DNA of 10,879 nucleotides from Dehalococcoidia bacterium (GCA_030745955.1 JASLNQ010000049.1:1-10879); one strand, 5' to 3'. Positions 1-7,032 are shown, counted from the first letter of the stretch. Program-made: numbers and translations. Notes: generated by a model from the letters alone, not told the origin.

Positions 1-519
1 TGCACCAGGCTGAGACCGGAGCGACCGAACCACGTCTGGGCCTACGACTTCGTCTCGTGCAGGACCGAGGATGGTCGAGCAGTCAGGTTGCTAACGGTGA
101 TCGATGAATACACCCGGGAATGCATGGCGATCAAGGCGGCGAGGAGGATTCGTTCGGACGACGTGATGCATACGCTTACCGACCTGTTCACATCGAACGG
201 TGTTCCCGAGCACATCAGGTCAGATAACGGGCCAGAGTTCACCGCGAAGGCGGTAAGGAGCTGGTTACCACGTGTGGGTGTACAGCCCCTGTTCATCCAA
301 CCGGGGAGCCCGTGGGAGAACGGCTACAACGAATCCTTCAACGGGAAGTTGCGCGATGAGCTACTAAACGGAGAAATCTTCTACTCGTTGAGGGAGGTGC
401 AAATACTGACAGAGCGATGGCGAAAGGAGTACAACACGATCCGGCCGCACAGTTCGCTTGGATACCGACCGCCGGCACCCGAGGCAATCATGCCCAGGTG
501 GGCCGTCGGACTAACATAG
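1..519 (+). CDS. IS3-family transposase OrfB, C-terminal part (5' end outside window)
   Basis: This is the catalytic (rve integrase core) half of an IS3-family OrfB transposase, which performs copy-out/paste-in transposition of its element. The frame is open from base 1 to TAG at 517-519, giving 172 codons. The DDE triad is visible: Asp16 in VWAYDFV, Asp75 in IRSDNGPEF and Glu111 in [12 protein letters not shown], with exactly 35 residues between the second Asp and the Glu as expected for DD(35)E enzymes. The C-terminal signature [16 protein letters not shown] is typical of the family. A TTG at 88 could be read as a start but lies inside the conserved domain, so the true start is upstream of the window. 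There is no frameshift or stop in the visible part, so the gene may be active if its 5' half is intact. Confidence 0.93.
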   Translation, partial: CTRLRPERPNHVWAYDFVSCRTEDGRAVRLLTVIDEYTRECMAIKAARRIRSDDVMHTLTDLFTSNGVPEHIRSDNGPEFTAKAVRSWLPRVGVQPLFIQPGSPWENGYNESFNGKLRDELLNGEIFYSLREVQILTERWRKEYNTIRPHSSLGYRPPAPEAIMPRWAVGLT

Positions 520-520
520 C

Positions 521-548
521 GAGTGGTACAGGTTCTGGGGGCAGGTCA
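521..548 (+). repeat. Right terminal inverted repeat of the IS3-family element
   Basis: The complement of the last bases of the element reads TGACCTGCCCCCAGAACCTG, which matches the TGACCTGCCCCC-type termini of IS407-group elements as I recall them. It begins just after the transposase stop codon and ends in CA at 547-548. The matching left repeat is outside the window, so the exact inner boundary is estimated. Confidence 0.75.
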
Positions 549-1014
549 ATACGACGAGTTAATTGGGTGAAGTTGATTTCAGGAACCGAGTTACTTCAAC
601 CGAAAGGCTCAAAGTCTCTGCTGTAAGCCACGCAACTCAGTGGACGTTTGTCGTATTACCTCCACTGGCGTACTTCCTTCGGCGTGCGCGTTTTCAGCAC
701 CGTGACCTCTACATCACTCTGTAACAAGGTGGTGGGGTGGCCTATCGGCGCGTCGCACCACCACTACCGACGGGTAAAGTCAGATGGCGTGCAGGGGAGC
801 CGAGCCAGCCAGCCGGTTGCACCTGGAGACGAGGACGTTGCCGGTTGGCTAGCTACGTGGTTGAAGGGATGCGATGTTATCCGCGTATCATTGAGTGTGC
901 TTCAAGAGGCAGAAATCAAAGCCAAATGGTGTAGTAATTGGTGTAATAGCGACCCTGATGGCTGTTTACCGACGCATTATTACTGATCATTTTGTATTTG
1001 ATTTCAGCTTTTGT
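549..1014. other. Gene-less stretch with imperfect inverted repeats between the IS end and tRNA-Leu
   Basis: No convincing gene is seen in these 466 bases. Open frames occur (one at 648-986 from a TTG, one at 737-934), but their translations show no recognisable domain, have poor start contexts and do not look like the neighbouring genes in composition. Three inverted repeats stand out: 565-573 with 593-601 (8 of 9 pairs, 19-base loop, 16 bases from the IS end); 728-734 with 756-762 (GGTGGTG/CACCACC); and 807-816 with 841-850 (10 pairs including one G-U). Base composition becomes more AT-rich just before the tRNA (about 970-1014), where the tRNA promoter should lie. The stretch could be decayed mobile DNA or an unrecognised structured RNA; I cannot decide between them. 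Confidence 0.5.
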
Positions 1015-1101
1015 GCCGGGGTGGCGGAATGGCAGACGCGGCGGACTTAAAATCCGCTGCCCGTAAAGGGCGTGTGGGTTCGAATCCCACCCTCGGCACC
1101 A
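1015..1101 (+). tRNA. tRNA-Leu, anticodon UAA, with encoded CCA
   Basis: A full cloverleaf can be drawn. The acceptor stem GCCGGGG (1015-1021) pairs with CCTCGGC (1091-1097) with one G-U. The anticodon stem GCGGA/TCCGC (1041-1045/1053-1057) encloses the loop CTTAAAA, giving anticodon TAA at 1048-1050. A long variable arm (TGCCCGTAAAGGGCGT) marks it as a type II tRNA, as expected for leucine. The T arm is GTGGG-TTCGAAT-CCCAC. The discriminator A (1098) is followed by a genomically encoded CCA (1099-1101). It reads UUA and UUG codons. It is encoded on the same strand as the lipoprotein gene downstream. Confidence 0.97.
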
Positions 1102-1208
1102 CAGGTTGGCCGGTGGTTTGCAGTTTAATCCTGGCCATCGGCTGAAGTTGATTCGATGCCAAAAAAACCCTTTACGAGGCTGCATTTTGATCCGCGTGAG
1201 ACGGGTAT

Positions 1209-1652
1209 ATGGCCGCTGGTTCAATGAAACCGATTTTCAGATTTTCGCTCGTCACTTTTTTCGTCGTGTTGGCGGTGGTTTTTTCAGCCTGCTCGACCGA
1301 ACAGCTGCCTCCGCACGACGAGGCTGTAGCGATCAACACCGATACCGCTCGGGAGCATTACGGCGAATATGTCAGGGCCTGTGATTTCATAGCGTCGGCC
1401 GTCACCGGGCCCGAGGAAGACGGGAAGCCGGTTTACTTGAGTTTCATGGTGGCGCCGGGTCCAGCGGATTCAGCGCCGGGTGCGTTGAAGGTGTTTATCA
1501 CCGGTAAGCACCGCTCGAAGTTCCCGGATGAGCCTGAGGCTTTTTACGCGGGCCGGATGGTTTGTGCGTACGGAATCGTGGAGGATAAAAACGGACCGAT
1601 CATCGAGGTGATGTCTCCTGAACACCTCGAAATTGTGATTTCGTCCTCTTAG
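1209..1652 (+). CDS. Small secreted lipoprotein with a probable OB-fold domain
   Basis: The product is a 147-residue predicted lipoprotein. It has a short basic N-terminus (MKPIFRF), a hydrophobic stretch (residues about 13-25) and a lipobox-like FSAC with Cys28 as the lipidated residue. Phe at the -3 position is atypical but tolerated. The mature part looks like a small OB-fold: a first strand around GEYVRACDF, a segment KVFITGKHRSKFP, then GRMVCAYGIVEDKNGP followed by IIEVMSPEHLEIV, a pattern common in secreted OB-fold proteins of unknown substrate. Cys58 and Cys119 sit in the first and a later strand and could form a disulfide. Two ATG starts are possible, at 1209 and 1224; both keep the lipobox, and neither has a strong Shine-Dalgarno. 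The role is unknown. It stands alone between tRNA-Leu and a repeat-rich gap. The lipoprotein call is fairly sure, the fold is inference. Confidence 0.8.
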   Translation: MAAGSMKPIFRFSLVTFFVVLAVVFSACSTEQLPPHDEAVAINTDTAREHYGEYVRACDFIASAVTGPEEDGKPVYLSFMVAPGPADSAPGALKVFITGKHRSKFPDEPEAFYAGRMVCAYGIVEDKNGPIIEVMSPEHLEIVISSS

Positions 1653-1760
1653 CTGAGTCGCTTACACACGTCGTGAAGGGTGTTGAGACTCGAAGCACAC
1701 ACTGTTGAATTGCGAGTCCTACGAAGCTTCGTGCATTACGATCCACCCCTTACGCAGGCC

Positions 1761-1807
1761 GCGACCCCGCCCCGGGTCCCTCGGCTCCGGGGACTACGCT
1801 CGGGACG
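1761..1807. repeat. 47-bp intergenic direct repeat, copy 1
   Basis: It matches copy 2 (1831-1877) at 43 of 47 positions by direct comparison. It contains a nested hairpin: GTCC (1776-1779) pairs with GGAC, then after a bulged C, TCG pairs with CGG through one G-U, closing a four-base GCTC loop. Outer CCCG/CGGG pairing is also possible. Its complement, starting CGTCCCGAGCG, resembles the widespread bacterial intergenic repeats of the form TCCCGAGCG...CGAGGGA, as I recall them. Confidence 0.8.
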
Positions 1808-1830
1808 TGTCGAGCAGGTTCGCGAGGGGC

Positions 1831-1877
1831 GCGACCCTGCCCCGGGTCCCTCGGCTTCGAGGACTGCGCTCGGGACG
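1831..1877. repeat. 47-bp intergenic direct repeat, copy 2
   Basis: This is the second copy, in the same orientation and 70 bp from the first. Here the hairpin is perfect apart from the bulged C: GTCC-C-TCG, loop GCTT, CGA-GGAC. Of the four differences from copy 1, one (A at 1860 against G at 1790) changes a stem pair from G-U to A-U without breaking it and one falls in the loop; the other two lie outside the hairpin. The fold is thus kept in both copies. Confidence 0.8.
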
Positions 1878-1915
1878 CGTTGGTGGCGGTTGCGGGAGCG
1901 CGACACACCCGCTAA

Positions 1916-1938
1916 CTCCCTCCCTGCCAGGGCGGGAG
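1916..1938. terminator. Strong hairpin, candidate bidirectional terminator
   Basis: CTCCC-T-CCCT and AGGG-C-GGGAG form a 9-bp stem with one internal mismatch and a three-base GCC loop. It lies 22 bases beyond the pgpA stop on the minus strand and about 260 bases beyond the lipoprotein stop on the plus strand. The plus side is followed by only four T residues and the minus side has no T-run, so intrinsic termination would be weak. It may instead be another palindromic intergenic repeat. Confidence 0.4.
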
Positions 1939-1960
1939 GATTTTGCAGTGCTGCCGGTGG

Positions 1961-2488
1961 TTATGTGAAGAAGGCCAGGCGGGCGGCGTTGAGTATTAGT
2001 GCGCCGAGGATGCCTGCGCCGATATCGTCGAACATGACGCCCCAGCCGCCGGGCAGGGACTCGAGGCGGCGGATTCCAAGTGGCTTCAGGATGTCGAGCG
2101 CCCGGAACATCAAGAATCCGGCGGTCATCCACGGTAAGGTCACCGGCAGGAACGCGACGGTGACCCACAGCCCGACCCACTCATCGATCACGCCGCGAGA
2201 CGGATCGCGGTCGTCCTCCGACTCGATGTAACCGGTGGCCCATGTGCCAATAGCCGCTGTAGCCACGATCAAAACGCCGAACCAGGCCGAGTCGCCGTCG
2301 CCCCCGAAAACTGCTAAATCCAGCAGCCAGTAGACGATGAGCGCGGCCAGCGTGCCCACGGTCGCCGGTGCGATGAACGGCCATCGTCCGGAGCCAAAAC
2401 CGGTGGCGATCGCTTCGGCCAGGAACGAGACCCACCGGGTTTTCCCGGGGGCCGAATTCTTGCCTGGTACTGGTGTTGGTGCCTGCAA
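1961..2488 (-). CDS. pgpA: Phosphatidylglycerophosphatase A
   Basis: PgpA removes the phosphate from phosphatidylglycerol phosphate to give phosphatidylglycerol, the last step of that membrane-lipid branch, and acts in the cytoplasmic membrane. The 175-residue product has the family's usual size and its three conserved blocks: GFGSGRWPFIAPATVGT (residues 30-46), VIDEWVGLWV (100-109), and FRALDILKP followed by LPGGWGVMFDDIGAG (128-136 and 145-159) with the acidic metal-binding residues. Hydrophobic segments around 46-60, 70-86, 105-126 and 157-173 fit a small integral membrane protein. The usual PGT in the first block is PAT here. The only plausible start is TTG at 2488, 5 bases after the ppc stop, with no clear Shine-Dalgarno, so expression probably depends on translational coupling with ppc. 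Confidence 0.92.
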   Translation of the reverse strand: MQAPTPVPGKNSAPGKTRWVSFLAEAIATGFGSGRWPFIAPATVGTLAALIVYWLLDLAVFGGDGDSAWFGVLIVATAAIGTWATGYIESEDDRDPSRGVIDEWVGLWVTVAFLPVTLPWMTAGFLMFRALDILKPLGIRRLESLPGGWGVMFDDIGAGILGALILNAARLAFFT

Positions 2489-2493
2489 AGTTC

Positions 2494-5268
2494 TTACCCG
2501 GTGTTCTTAAGGCCGGTCGCGACGCCGTTGATTGAAAGCAACAGGGCGCGCTCGACGGTGGAGTCGACGGTCTCCGACGCCCGCAGTCGTGCCAGCAGCG
2601 ACACCTGCAGATAGTTCAGCGGATCGACGTAGTACTCCCGCACGGCGAGGGTGCGCTTGAGCACCGGCTGGTGGTCGAGCAGGTTTTCCTGTCCCGTGAT
2701 CCCCAGGACCTCGCGCACCGCCCGGTTACGCTCCGATTTGATGCCATCGAAGATGTGGTGCAGTTTCGGGTCGACCAGGGCATCGACGTAGCGGCCAGCA
2801 ATCTCCATGCTCGACTTCACAAGGGTCATCTCGACATTGGAGATGAACGTCCTGAAAAATGGCCACTCCTCGAGCATTTCCGCCAGGACGTCCGCCATGC
2901 CGGCTTCCCGGGCTTCAAACAGCGCGTGCCCGACTCCGTAGTAGCCGGGGACGATCTGGCGGCTCTGCATCCAGCCGAACACCCAGGGAATCGCCCGCAG
3001 GTCGTCGATACCGCGCGAACCGTCTGCCGAGGCGCGGCGTGAAGGGCGTGAGCCGATGTTCATCCCGGTCAGCTCTTCAACAGGGGTCGAGGCCAGGAAA
3101 TAATCGACAAATCCGTCGGTTTCGATGAGGCTGCGGTACTTCGTGTAGGCCTTTTCCGACAGCCAGTCCATTGCGGCGAACCACCGGTCGAGCCTGGCAT
3201 CGTCAACCTGCGCTTCGGAGCGGAGGAGCGAGGCTTCGATCACTGCGGCGAGAGACAGTTCGAGGTGGTTGCGGGCCAGTTCGGGCAGCCCGTACTTATC
3301 GGAAATGACCTCGCCCTGCTCGGTGATCTTGATACGGCCATCTACGGTCGAGTGCGGCTGCGCCATGATCGCGTCGTTGGTGGGGCCGCCTCCCCTGCCG
3401 ACAGTCCCGCCCCGACCGTGGAACAGCCGGAACGCCACGCCGTGTTTCCGGCCGACCGACCGCAGCGCACGCTGGGCCTTGTATAGCTCCCACTGCGAGG
3501 TCATGATCCCGCCGTCTTTGTTGGAGTCGGAGTAGCCGAGCATCACTTCGACGACGCCACCCGCGGCGGTGACCAGCGATTTGATTTCGGGAATCGACAG
3601 GTAGCGGTCCATCACTTCGTGGCTCCGCCTGAGGTCTTCAATCTCTTCAAACAGCGGGACGACGGAGAGACGGCATACGCTCTCGCCGGGTACGACCAGC
3701 CCGGACTCCTTCGCGAGGACAAGGACCGCGAGAAGATCGTCGATATCGCGGGTCATCGCGACTATCCAGCTCTCGATGACTCCGTGTCCGTACTCCTCCT
3801 GGGCCTGCCTGACCGTCTCGACGAGGTCGAGCACCTCCGTGGTGGATTGTGAGAACGTTGCTGCCCGCGTTGTGAGGACCCGTTTCGAGTTGAGTTCCGC
3901 CACGAGTCTTGCAGACCGGTCTGTGACCGACAGGCTCCCGAACCCGCCGGGGACGTCGTCGACCCGGTCGATCAGTTCGTTGACGGCGTCGCGGGTCACC
4001 GCGGCGTGCTGCCGTATATCCATCGTCGCAAGGGTCATTCCGAAGGCCGATATCCGCTGTATCAGCCGACGTGCCTCGCCGTTTGCCGATGCGTGGCTCT
4101 GGTTCGACTTGAGCGAATCGAGCATTACCTGGAGATCGTCCAGCAGATGGTCGACGTCGGCGTAACGTGGCCCGCTACCCGACGACCCTGCGGCCGCGGC
4201 GATTCCATTCTGGAGCCGCTGGTAGATGTATGCGCATTTAAGCCGGTACGGCTCTTCTTCATCGAGGTTTTTGAACTCTTCCCAGACCCCTGGGAGTTCG
4301 CGGCGGTCGTTGTCCAGTGATTTCACCAAATCTTCACTTATTGGGACGATTCGAATCGACTGGCTGAGTGTCTGGGCAAGTTCGGCGACGGCTGGTGCGA
4401 AGAGCTTCAGGGCCCACTCATGCTGCAGGTCCAGCACCTGGCGGGTCAGTTCATGGGTAACGTTGGGGTTGCCATCGCGATCGCCACCCACCCATGTGCC
4501 GAATCGCAGCGGTCGCAACGCCGGCGATTTGGAGATGCCGAACGTCGCCAGCTGCTCGTCGAGCGCTTCCAGCACATCGGCGACAGCGGACCCGAACATG
4601 TCTTCTACGTAGTAGATGATGTTGCGGGCTTCATCGACCGGGAGCGGACGCTGGTGCCGCAACTCGTCGGTCTGGAGCACTTCCTCGATAACTTCTGACA
4701 ATCGCCGGTCGATACGGCGCAGCTCGGATTCCAGCAGTCTCGGGTTCGAGCGATTTTCCAGCAGCTCGCCAACGCGGCCGAGCTTGGTCAGGATCGAGCG
4801 CCGTGCGGCCTCGGTCGGGTGCGCAGTGTAGACGGGGCGGACCTCCAGCCGGTCGATGAGGTCGCTGATTTCTTCAACCGGGACATCGGCCTCCCGAATC
4901 CGGTCGAACGCCTCTTCGAGCCACTCGCGCCGGGCGCCGGCGACACCCCTGAACTCGATGCGGTGGTGCTGTTCGGCGACGTTCGCCAGGTGGAAATAGC
5001 TAGTAAACGCACGCACGGTCCGGATGACCAGCCACAGCGCAGAGTCGTCGAGCTTTGCGAACAGTTCCTCGCGCAATGCCGGGTCGGGCGACTCCCTGAG
5101 CGAGCGGGTTGCGATGCGGACGTACTCAACCAGGTCGTAGAGGTCATCGCCCCATAGCGCCCGCAACGTGTTGCCGAGCATGTCGCCCATGCGACGGATG
5201 TCGGCCCGGAGCTCGGCGTCTTCGCTGTCGAACCGGGTCGTGTCGTTTTGAGTCGTGGGGGAGGTCAA
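2494..5268 (-). CDS. ppc: Phosphoenolpyruvate carboxylase
   Basis: This enzyme carboxylates PEP with bicarbonate to oxaloacetate, the main anaplerotic supply of the TCA cycle; the bacterial enzyme is a cytoplasmic homotetramer. The 924-residue product spans the full family length. Landmarks are the catalytic HPTE (150-153), GGDRDGNPNVT (261-271), LGYSDSNKDGG (577-587), the glycine-rich FHGRGGTVGRGGGP (616-629), RAIPWVFGWMQSR (758-770) and the C-terminal NTG (922-924), which in this family ends in the allosteric/active-site region. No truncation or frameshift is seen. The start taken is TTG at 5268, directly preceded by an in-frame stop and without a clear Shine-Dalgarno. Homology to the E. 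coli enzyme begins near residue 20, so an internal ATG at Met27 (codon at 5190) would lose conserved sequence. It is followed 5 bp later by pgpA and preceded, 60 bp upstream, by an isomerase gene on the same strand. Confidence 0.97.
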   Translation of the reverse strand: MTSPTTQNDTTRFDSEDAELRADIRRMGDMLGNTLRALWGDDLYDLVEYVRIATRSLRESPDPALREELFAKLDDSALWLVIRTVRAFTSYFHLANVAEQHHRIEFRGVAGARREWLEEAFDRIREADVPVEEISDLIDRLEVRPVYTAHPTEAARRSILTKLGRVGELLENRSNPRLLESELRRIDRRLSEVIEEVLQTDELRHQRPLPVDEARNIIYYVEDMFGSAVADVLEALDEQLATFGISKSPALRPLRFGTWVGGDRDGNPNVTHELTRQVLDLQHEWALKLFAPAVAELAQTLSQSIRIVPISEDLVKSLDNDRRELPGVWEEFKNLDEEEPYRLKCAYIYQRLQNGIAAAAGSSGSGPRYADVDHLLDDLQVMLDSLKSNQSHASANGEARRLIQRISAFGMTLATMDIRQHAAVTRDAVNELIDRVDDVPGGFGSLSVTDRSARLVAELNSKRVLTTRAATFSQSTTEVLDLVETVRQAQEEYGHGVIESWIVAMTRDIDDLLAVLVLAKESGLVVPGESVCRLSVVPLFEEIEDLRRSHEVMDRYLSIPEIKSLVTAAGGVVEVMLGYSDSNKDGGIMTSQWELYKAQRALRSVGRKHGVAFRLFHGRGGTVGRGGGPTNDAIMAQPHSTVDGRIKITEQGEVISDKYGLPELARNHLELSLAAVIEASLLRSEAQVDDARLDRWFAAMDWLSEKAYTKYRSLIETDGFVDYFLASTPVEELTGMNIGSRPSRRASADGSRGIDDLRAIPWVFGWMQSRQIVPGYYGVGHALFEAREAGMADVLAEMLEEWPFFRTFISNVEMTLVKSSMEIAGRYVDALVDPKLHHIFDGIKSERNRAVREVLGITGQENLLDHQPVLKRTLAVREYYVDPLNYLQVSLLARLRASETVDSTVERALLLSINGVATGLKNTG

Positions 5269-5328
5269 TGGGATGTTATGTCCGGGTGGATTTCATTAGG
5301 AACACGACTCGGTCCATGACGGGTGGGA

Positions 5329-6105
5329 CTAGAGCCATTTGCCGGCCCAGCCGAGGGTTTGTTCCGTGCCGCCGCTCGGGCCGTATTCACAGCCGACCCA
5401 GCCGTCATAGCCAATATTGTCGAGGTGTGCCAGCAGGAAATCGTAGTTGATCTCTCCCGTGCCCGGTTCGTGGCGACCGGGGTTGTCAGCAATCTGGATG
5501 TGCTTGATCATCGGCAGGTTTTCCCTAACCGTCTCCGCGAGGTCGCCTTCCATGATCTGCATGTGGTAGAAATCGTAGAGCAGCGCCAGGTTCGGGTGGC
5601 CGGCTTCCTTAATCACGCTGAGTGCCTGTGCGGTTGTGTTTACGAAGAACCCTGGCTGGTCGCGCGTGTTGATCGCCTCGACCAGCGCAGTGACGCCGAC
5701 CTTCTCCAGTTCCCCGGCGGCATGGCGCATGTTTGCCACGAGCGTTGCACGGATTTCGGCGGGATCGACTCCTTCCGGAGCCGGGCCCACGCCGATGTTC
5801 ACTCCGGTGCAACCGAGTCCCGACGCGTATTCGACGGCCTGTGCGGTACGTTCCCTGTACAGGTCGGTGCGGTCGGGGCGCAGGGCGATGTTGCCCGTTC
5901 CGGTACCAGGATCGGATACCGGCGAGTTGATGATCACGTGTTCCAGGCTGTTGCGTTCGAGCCGCTCGACGATCTGCTCGACCGGGAGCGGGTATGGCGC
6001 CTGGAGCTCAACGCCCTTGAACCCCGCACGCGCCGCGGCATCGTAGCGGTCGATGAGGTCGTACTCGTTGAACATCCACTGGAGATTTGCTTCAAGCCTG
6101 GGCAT
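5329..6105 (-). CDS. Hydroxypyruvate isomerase-like TIM-barrel protein, paralogue 1
   Basis: This is a member of the Hyi/OtnI branch of the xylose-isomerase-like TIM barrels, which interconvert hydroxypyruvate and tartronate semialdehyde or related 2-oxo acids. Starting at the ATG at 6105, the protein has 258 residues, the same length as its neighbour and as E. coli Hyi. Candidate metal and catalytic residues are present: Glu143 (VEAINT), Asp178 and His181 (LYDFYHMQIMEGD), Gln204 (HIQIADNPGRHEPGTGE) and Glu240 (VGCEY). The frame extends upstream to a GTG at 6144 with another ATG at 6123, but the family start MPRLEANLQWMF and a GGA six bases before the ATG favour 6105. The stretch around residues 62-76 differs strongly from paralogue 2, so the substrate may differ. 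It probably shares a transcript with the second isomerase upstream and possibly with ppc downstream. Confidence 0.88.
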   Translation of the reverse strand: MPRLEANLQWMFNEYDLIDRYDAAARAGFKGVELQAPYPLPVEQIVERLERNSLEHVIINSPVSDPGTGTGNIALRPDRTDLYRERTAQAVEYASGLGCTGVNIGVGPAPEGVDPAEIRATLVANMRHAAGELEKVGVTALVEAINTRDQPGFFVNTTAQALSVIKEAGHPNLALLYDFYHMQIMEGDLAETVRENLPMIKHIQIADNPGRHEPGTGEINYDFLLAHLDNIGYDGWVGCEYGPSGGTEQTLGWAGKWL

Positions 6106-6243
6106 TTCTTGTCCATTCGGCATCGCCTTCGGGGCGATTGCCACCGTTCTTAGTGACCATTCGGGGACACCGGGGCAGATTGCGGGGCCTCTTATTTTTC
6201 CACGCTACCGGCGTTTGTCCCATGGGGGTGTGAGCGAACAGGG

Positions 6244-7020
6244 CTACAGGTACTTCGCTGCCCAGCCGAGTCCGGCAACCGTGTCGCCGGCCGGTGCGTA
6301 CTCACAGCCGATCCAGCCGTCGTAGCCCTTGGAGTCGATATACGGAAGCAGGAAGTCGTAGTTCAGTTCGCCGGTGCCGGGCTCGTGACGCCCCGGGTTG
6401 TCGGCGAGCTGGAAATGGCCGATGACGTCGAAGTTGGCGTCGATGGCACGCGTGACATCGCCCTCCATGATCTGCATGTGGTAGATGTCGTACTGGACCT
6501 TGACGTTCGGACAGCCCGTGGCCTCGACAGCGGCCCGGCTCTGGTTTGTGCGGAACACTATGTAGCCGGGAATGTCGATAGTGTTGATGGCTTCGAGCAG
6601 CACGGTGATGTTCGTGCCCGCCACCGCGTTCGCTGCGAATTTCAAGTTTTCGATCAGGGTTTCCTGCAACTTCCGCGGGTCGGTGCCCGACGGGACCTTG
6701 CCCGCGAGGACCGTGAGGCGTTCGCAGTTGAGGGCCTTTGCGTATTCGACTGCGGTGCCTATACCGTCTTGAAACTCGCCGACACGGTCCGGGAGGGCGC
6801 CGATGCCGCGCTCTCCGCCAGCCCAGTCGCCACATGGGAAGTCGAACAGCGCCTGGGTCAGGCCGTTCTGATCGAGTTTTTCTGCGATCTGATCGGCCGG
6901 GTAGTCGTACGGGAACAGGTACTCGACGCCCTTGAATCCGGCTTTCGCCGCAGCTTCGAAGCGGTCGAGCATGTCGACCTCGGTGAACATCATCGATAGG
7001 TTGGCGGCGAGCTTGGTCAT
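6244..7020 (-). CDS. hyi: Hydroxypyruvate isomerase, paralogue 2
   Basis: This is the closer of the two to E. coli hydroxypyruvate isomerase: the N-terminus MTKLAANLSMMFTEVDML and GERGIGALPDR (residues 69-79) follow the E. coli pattern. The reaction is hydroxypyruvate to tartronate semialdehyde, in glyoxylate and glycerate metabolism, in the cytoplasm. Active-site candidates are Glu143 (LLEAINT), Asp178 and His181 (QYDIYHMQIMEGD), Gln204 (HFQLADNPGRHEPG) and Glu240 (IGCEY). I chose the ATG at 7020, which gives 258 residues and has GGAG eight bases upstream (7029-7032). The frame continues to 7179, but those 53 extra residues are unlike the family and would overlap the divergent gene. By eye it is about 48% identical, without gaps, to paralogue 1. 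The gap of 138 bp to paralogue 1 has no obvious terminator. The symbol reflects family membership; the substrate could also be 2-oxotetronate (OtnI). Confidence 0.9.
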   Translation of the reverse strand: MTKLAANLSMMFTEVDMLDRFEAAAKAGFKGVEYLFPYDYPADQIAEKLDQNGLTQALFDFPCGDWAGGERGIGALPDRVGEFQDGIGTAVEYAKALNCERLTVLAGKVPSGTDPRKLQETLIENLKFAANAVAGTNITVLLEAINTIDIPGYIVFRTNQSRAAVEATGCPNVKVQYDIYHMQIMEGDVTRAIDANFDVIGHFQLADNPGRHEPGTGELNYDFLLPYIDSKGYDGWIGCEYAPAGDTVAGLGWAAKYL

Positions 7021-7028
7021 TTGGGTTG

Positions 7029-7032
7029 CTCC
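7029..7032 (-). promoter_or_regulatory. Shine-Dalgarno of the upstream isomerase gene
   Basis: GGAG on the minus strand, eight bases before the ATG at 7020, supports that start over the longer upstream frame that runs to 7179. Confidence 0.6.

Larger units (their letters stand above)
1..548 (+). mobile_element. IS3-family (IS407-like) insertion sequence, right-hand part
   Basis: The left edge of the window cuts into an insertion sequence. What is seen is the 3' part of a DDE transposase reading frame, its stop at 517-519, and an element end 29 bases later that finishes in the CA dinucleotide typical of IS3-family termini. The left end, orfA and the frameshift region lie outside the window, so completeness and the target duplication cannot be judged. 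The four bases just outside the element are ATAC (549-552); IS407-type elements usually duplicate 3-4 bp. The IS407-like assignment rests on the terminal sequence and the transposase motifs. Confidence 0.85.
1653..1960. other. Repeat-rich intergenic region between convergent lipoprotein and pgpA genes
   Basis: These 308 bases separate two convergent genes and hold no credible coding sequence; open frames here run antisense into pgpA or through the repeats. The region contains an inverted repeat GACTCG/CGAGTC (1686-1691/1713-1718), a perfect 12-bp palindrome ACGAAGCTTCGT (1721-1732), two 47-bp direct repeats spaced exactly 70 bp apart (1761 and 1831), and a strong hairpin (1916-1938). It behaves like a landing zone for small palindromic intergenic repeats. 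Confidence 0.7.

Noticed and set aside
648..986. 112-codon plus-strand frame starting at TTG in the gap before tRNA-Leu
   Set aside because: There is no recognisable domain, no ribosome binding site, and its composition is unlike the real genes; it looks like chance.
916..1224. Minus-strand open frame of 102 codons with a GWDSNPHAL-type sequence
   Set aside because: It is the antisense translation of the tRNA-Leu gene, a well-known spurious protein, with no start signal.
5323..6153. 276-codon plus-strand frame opposite isomerase paralogue 1
   Set aside because: It is fully antisense to a clear conserved gene; long antisense frames are common in GC-rich DNA.
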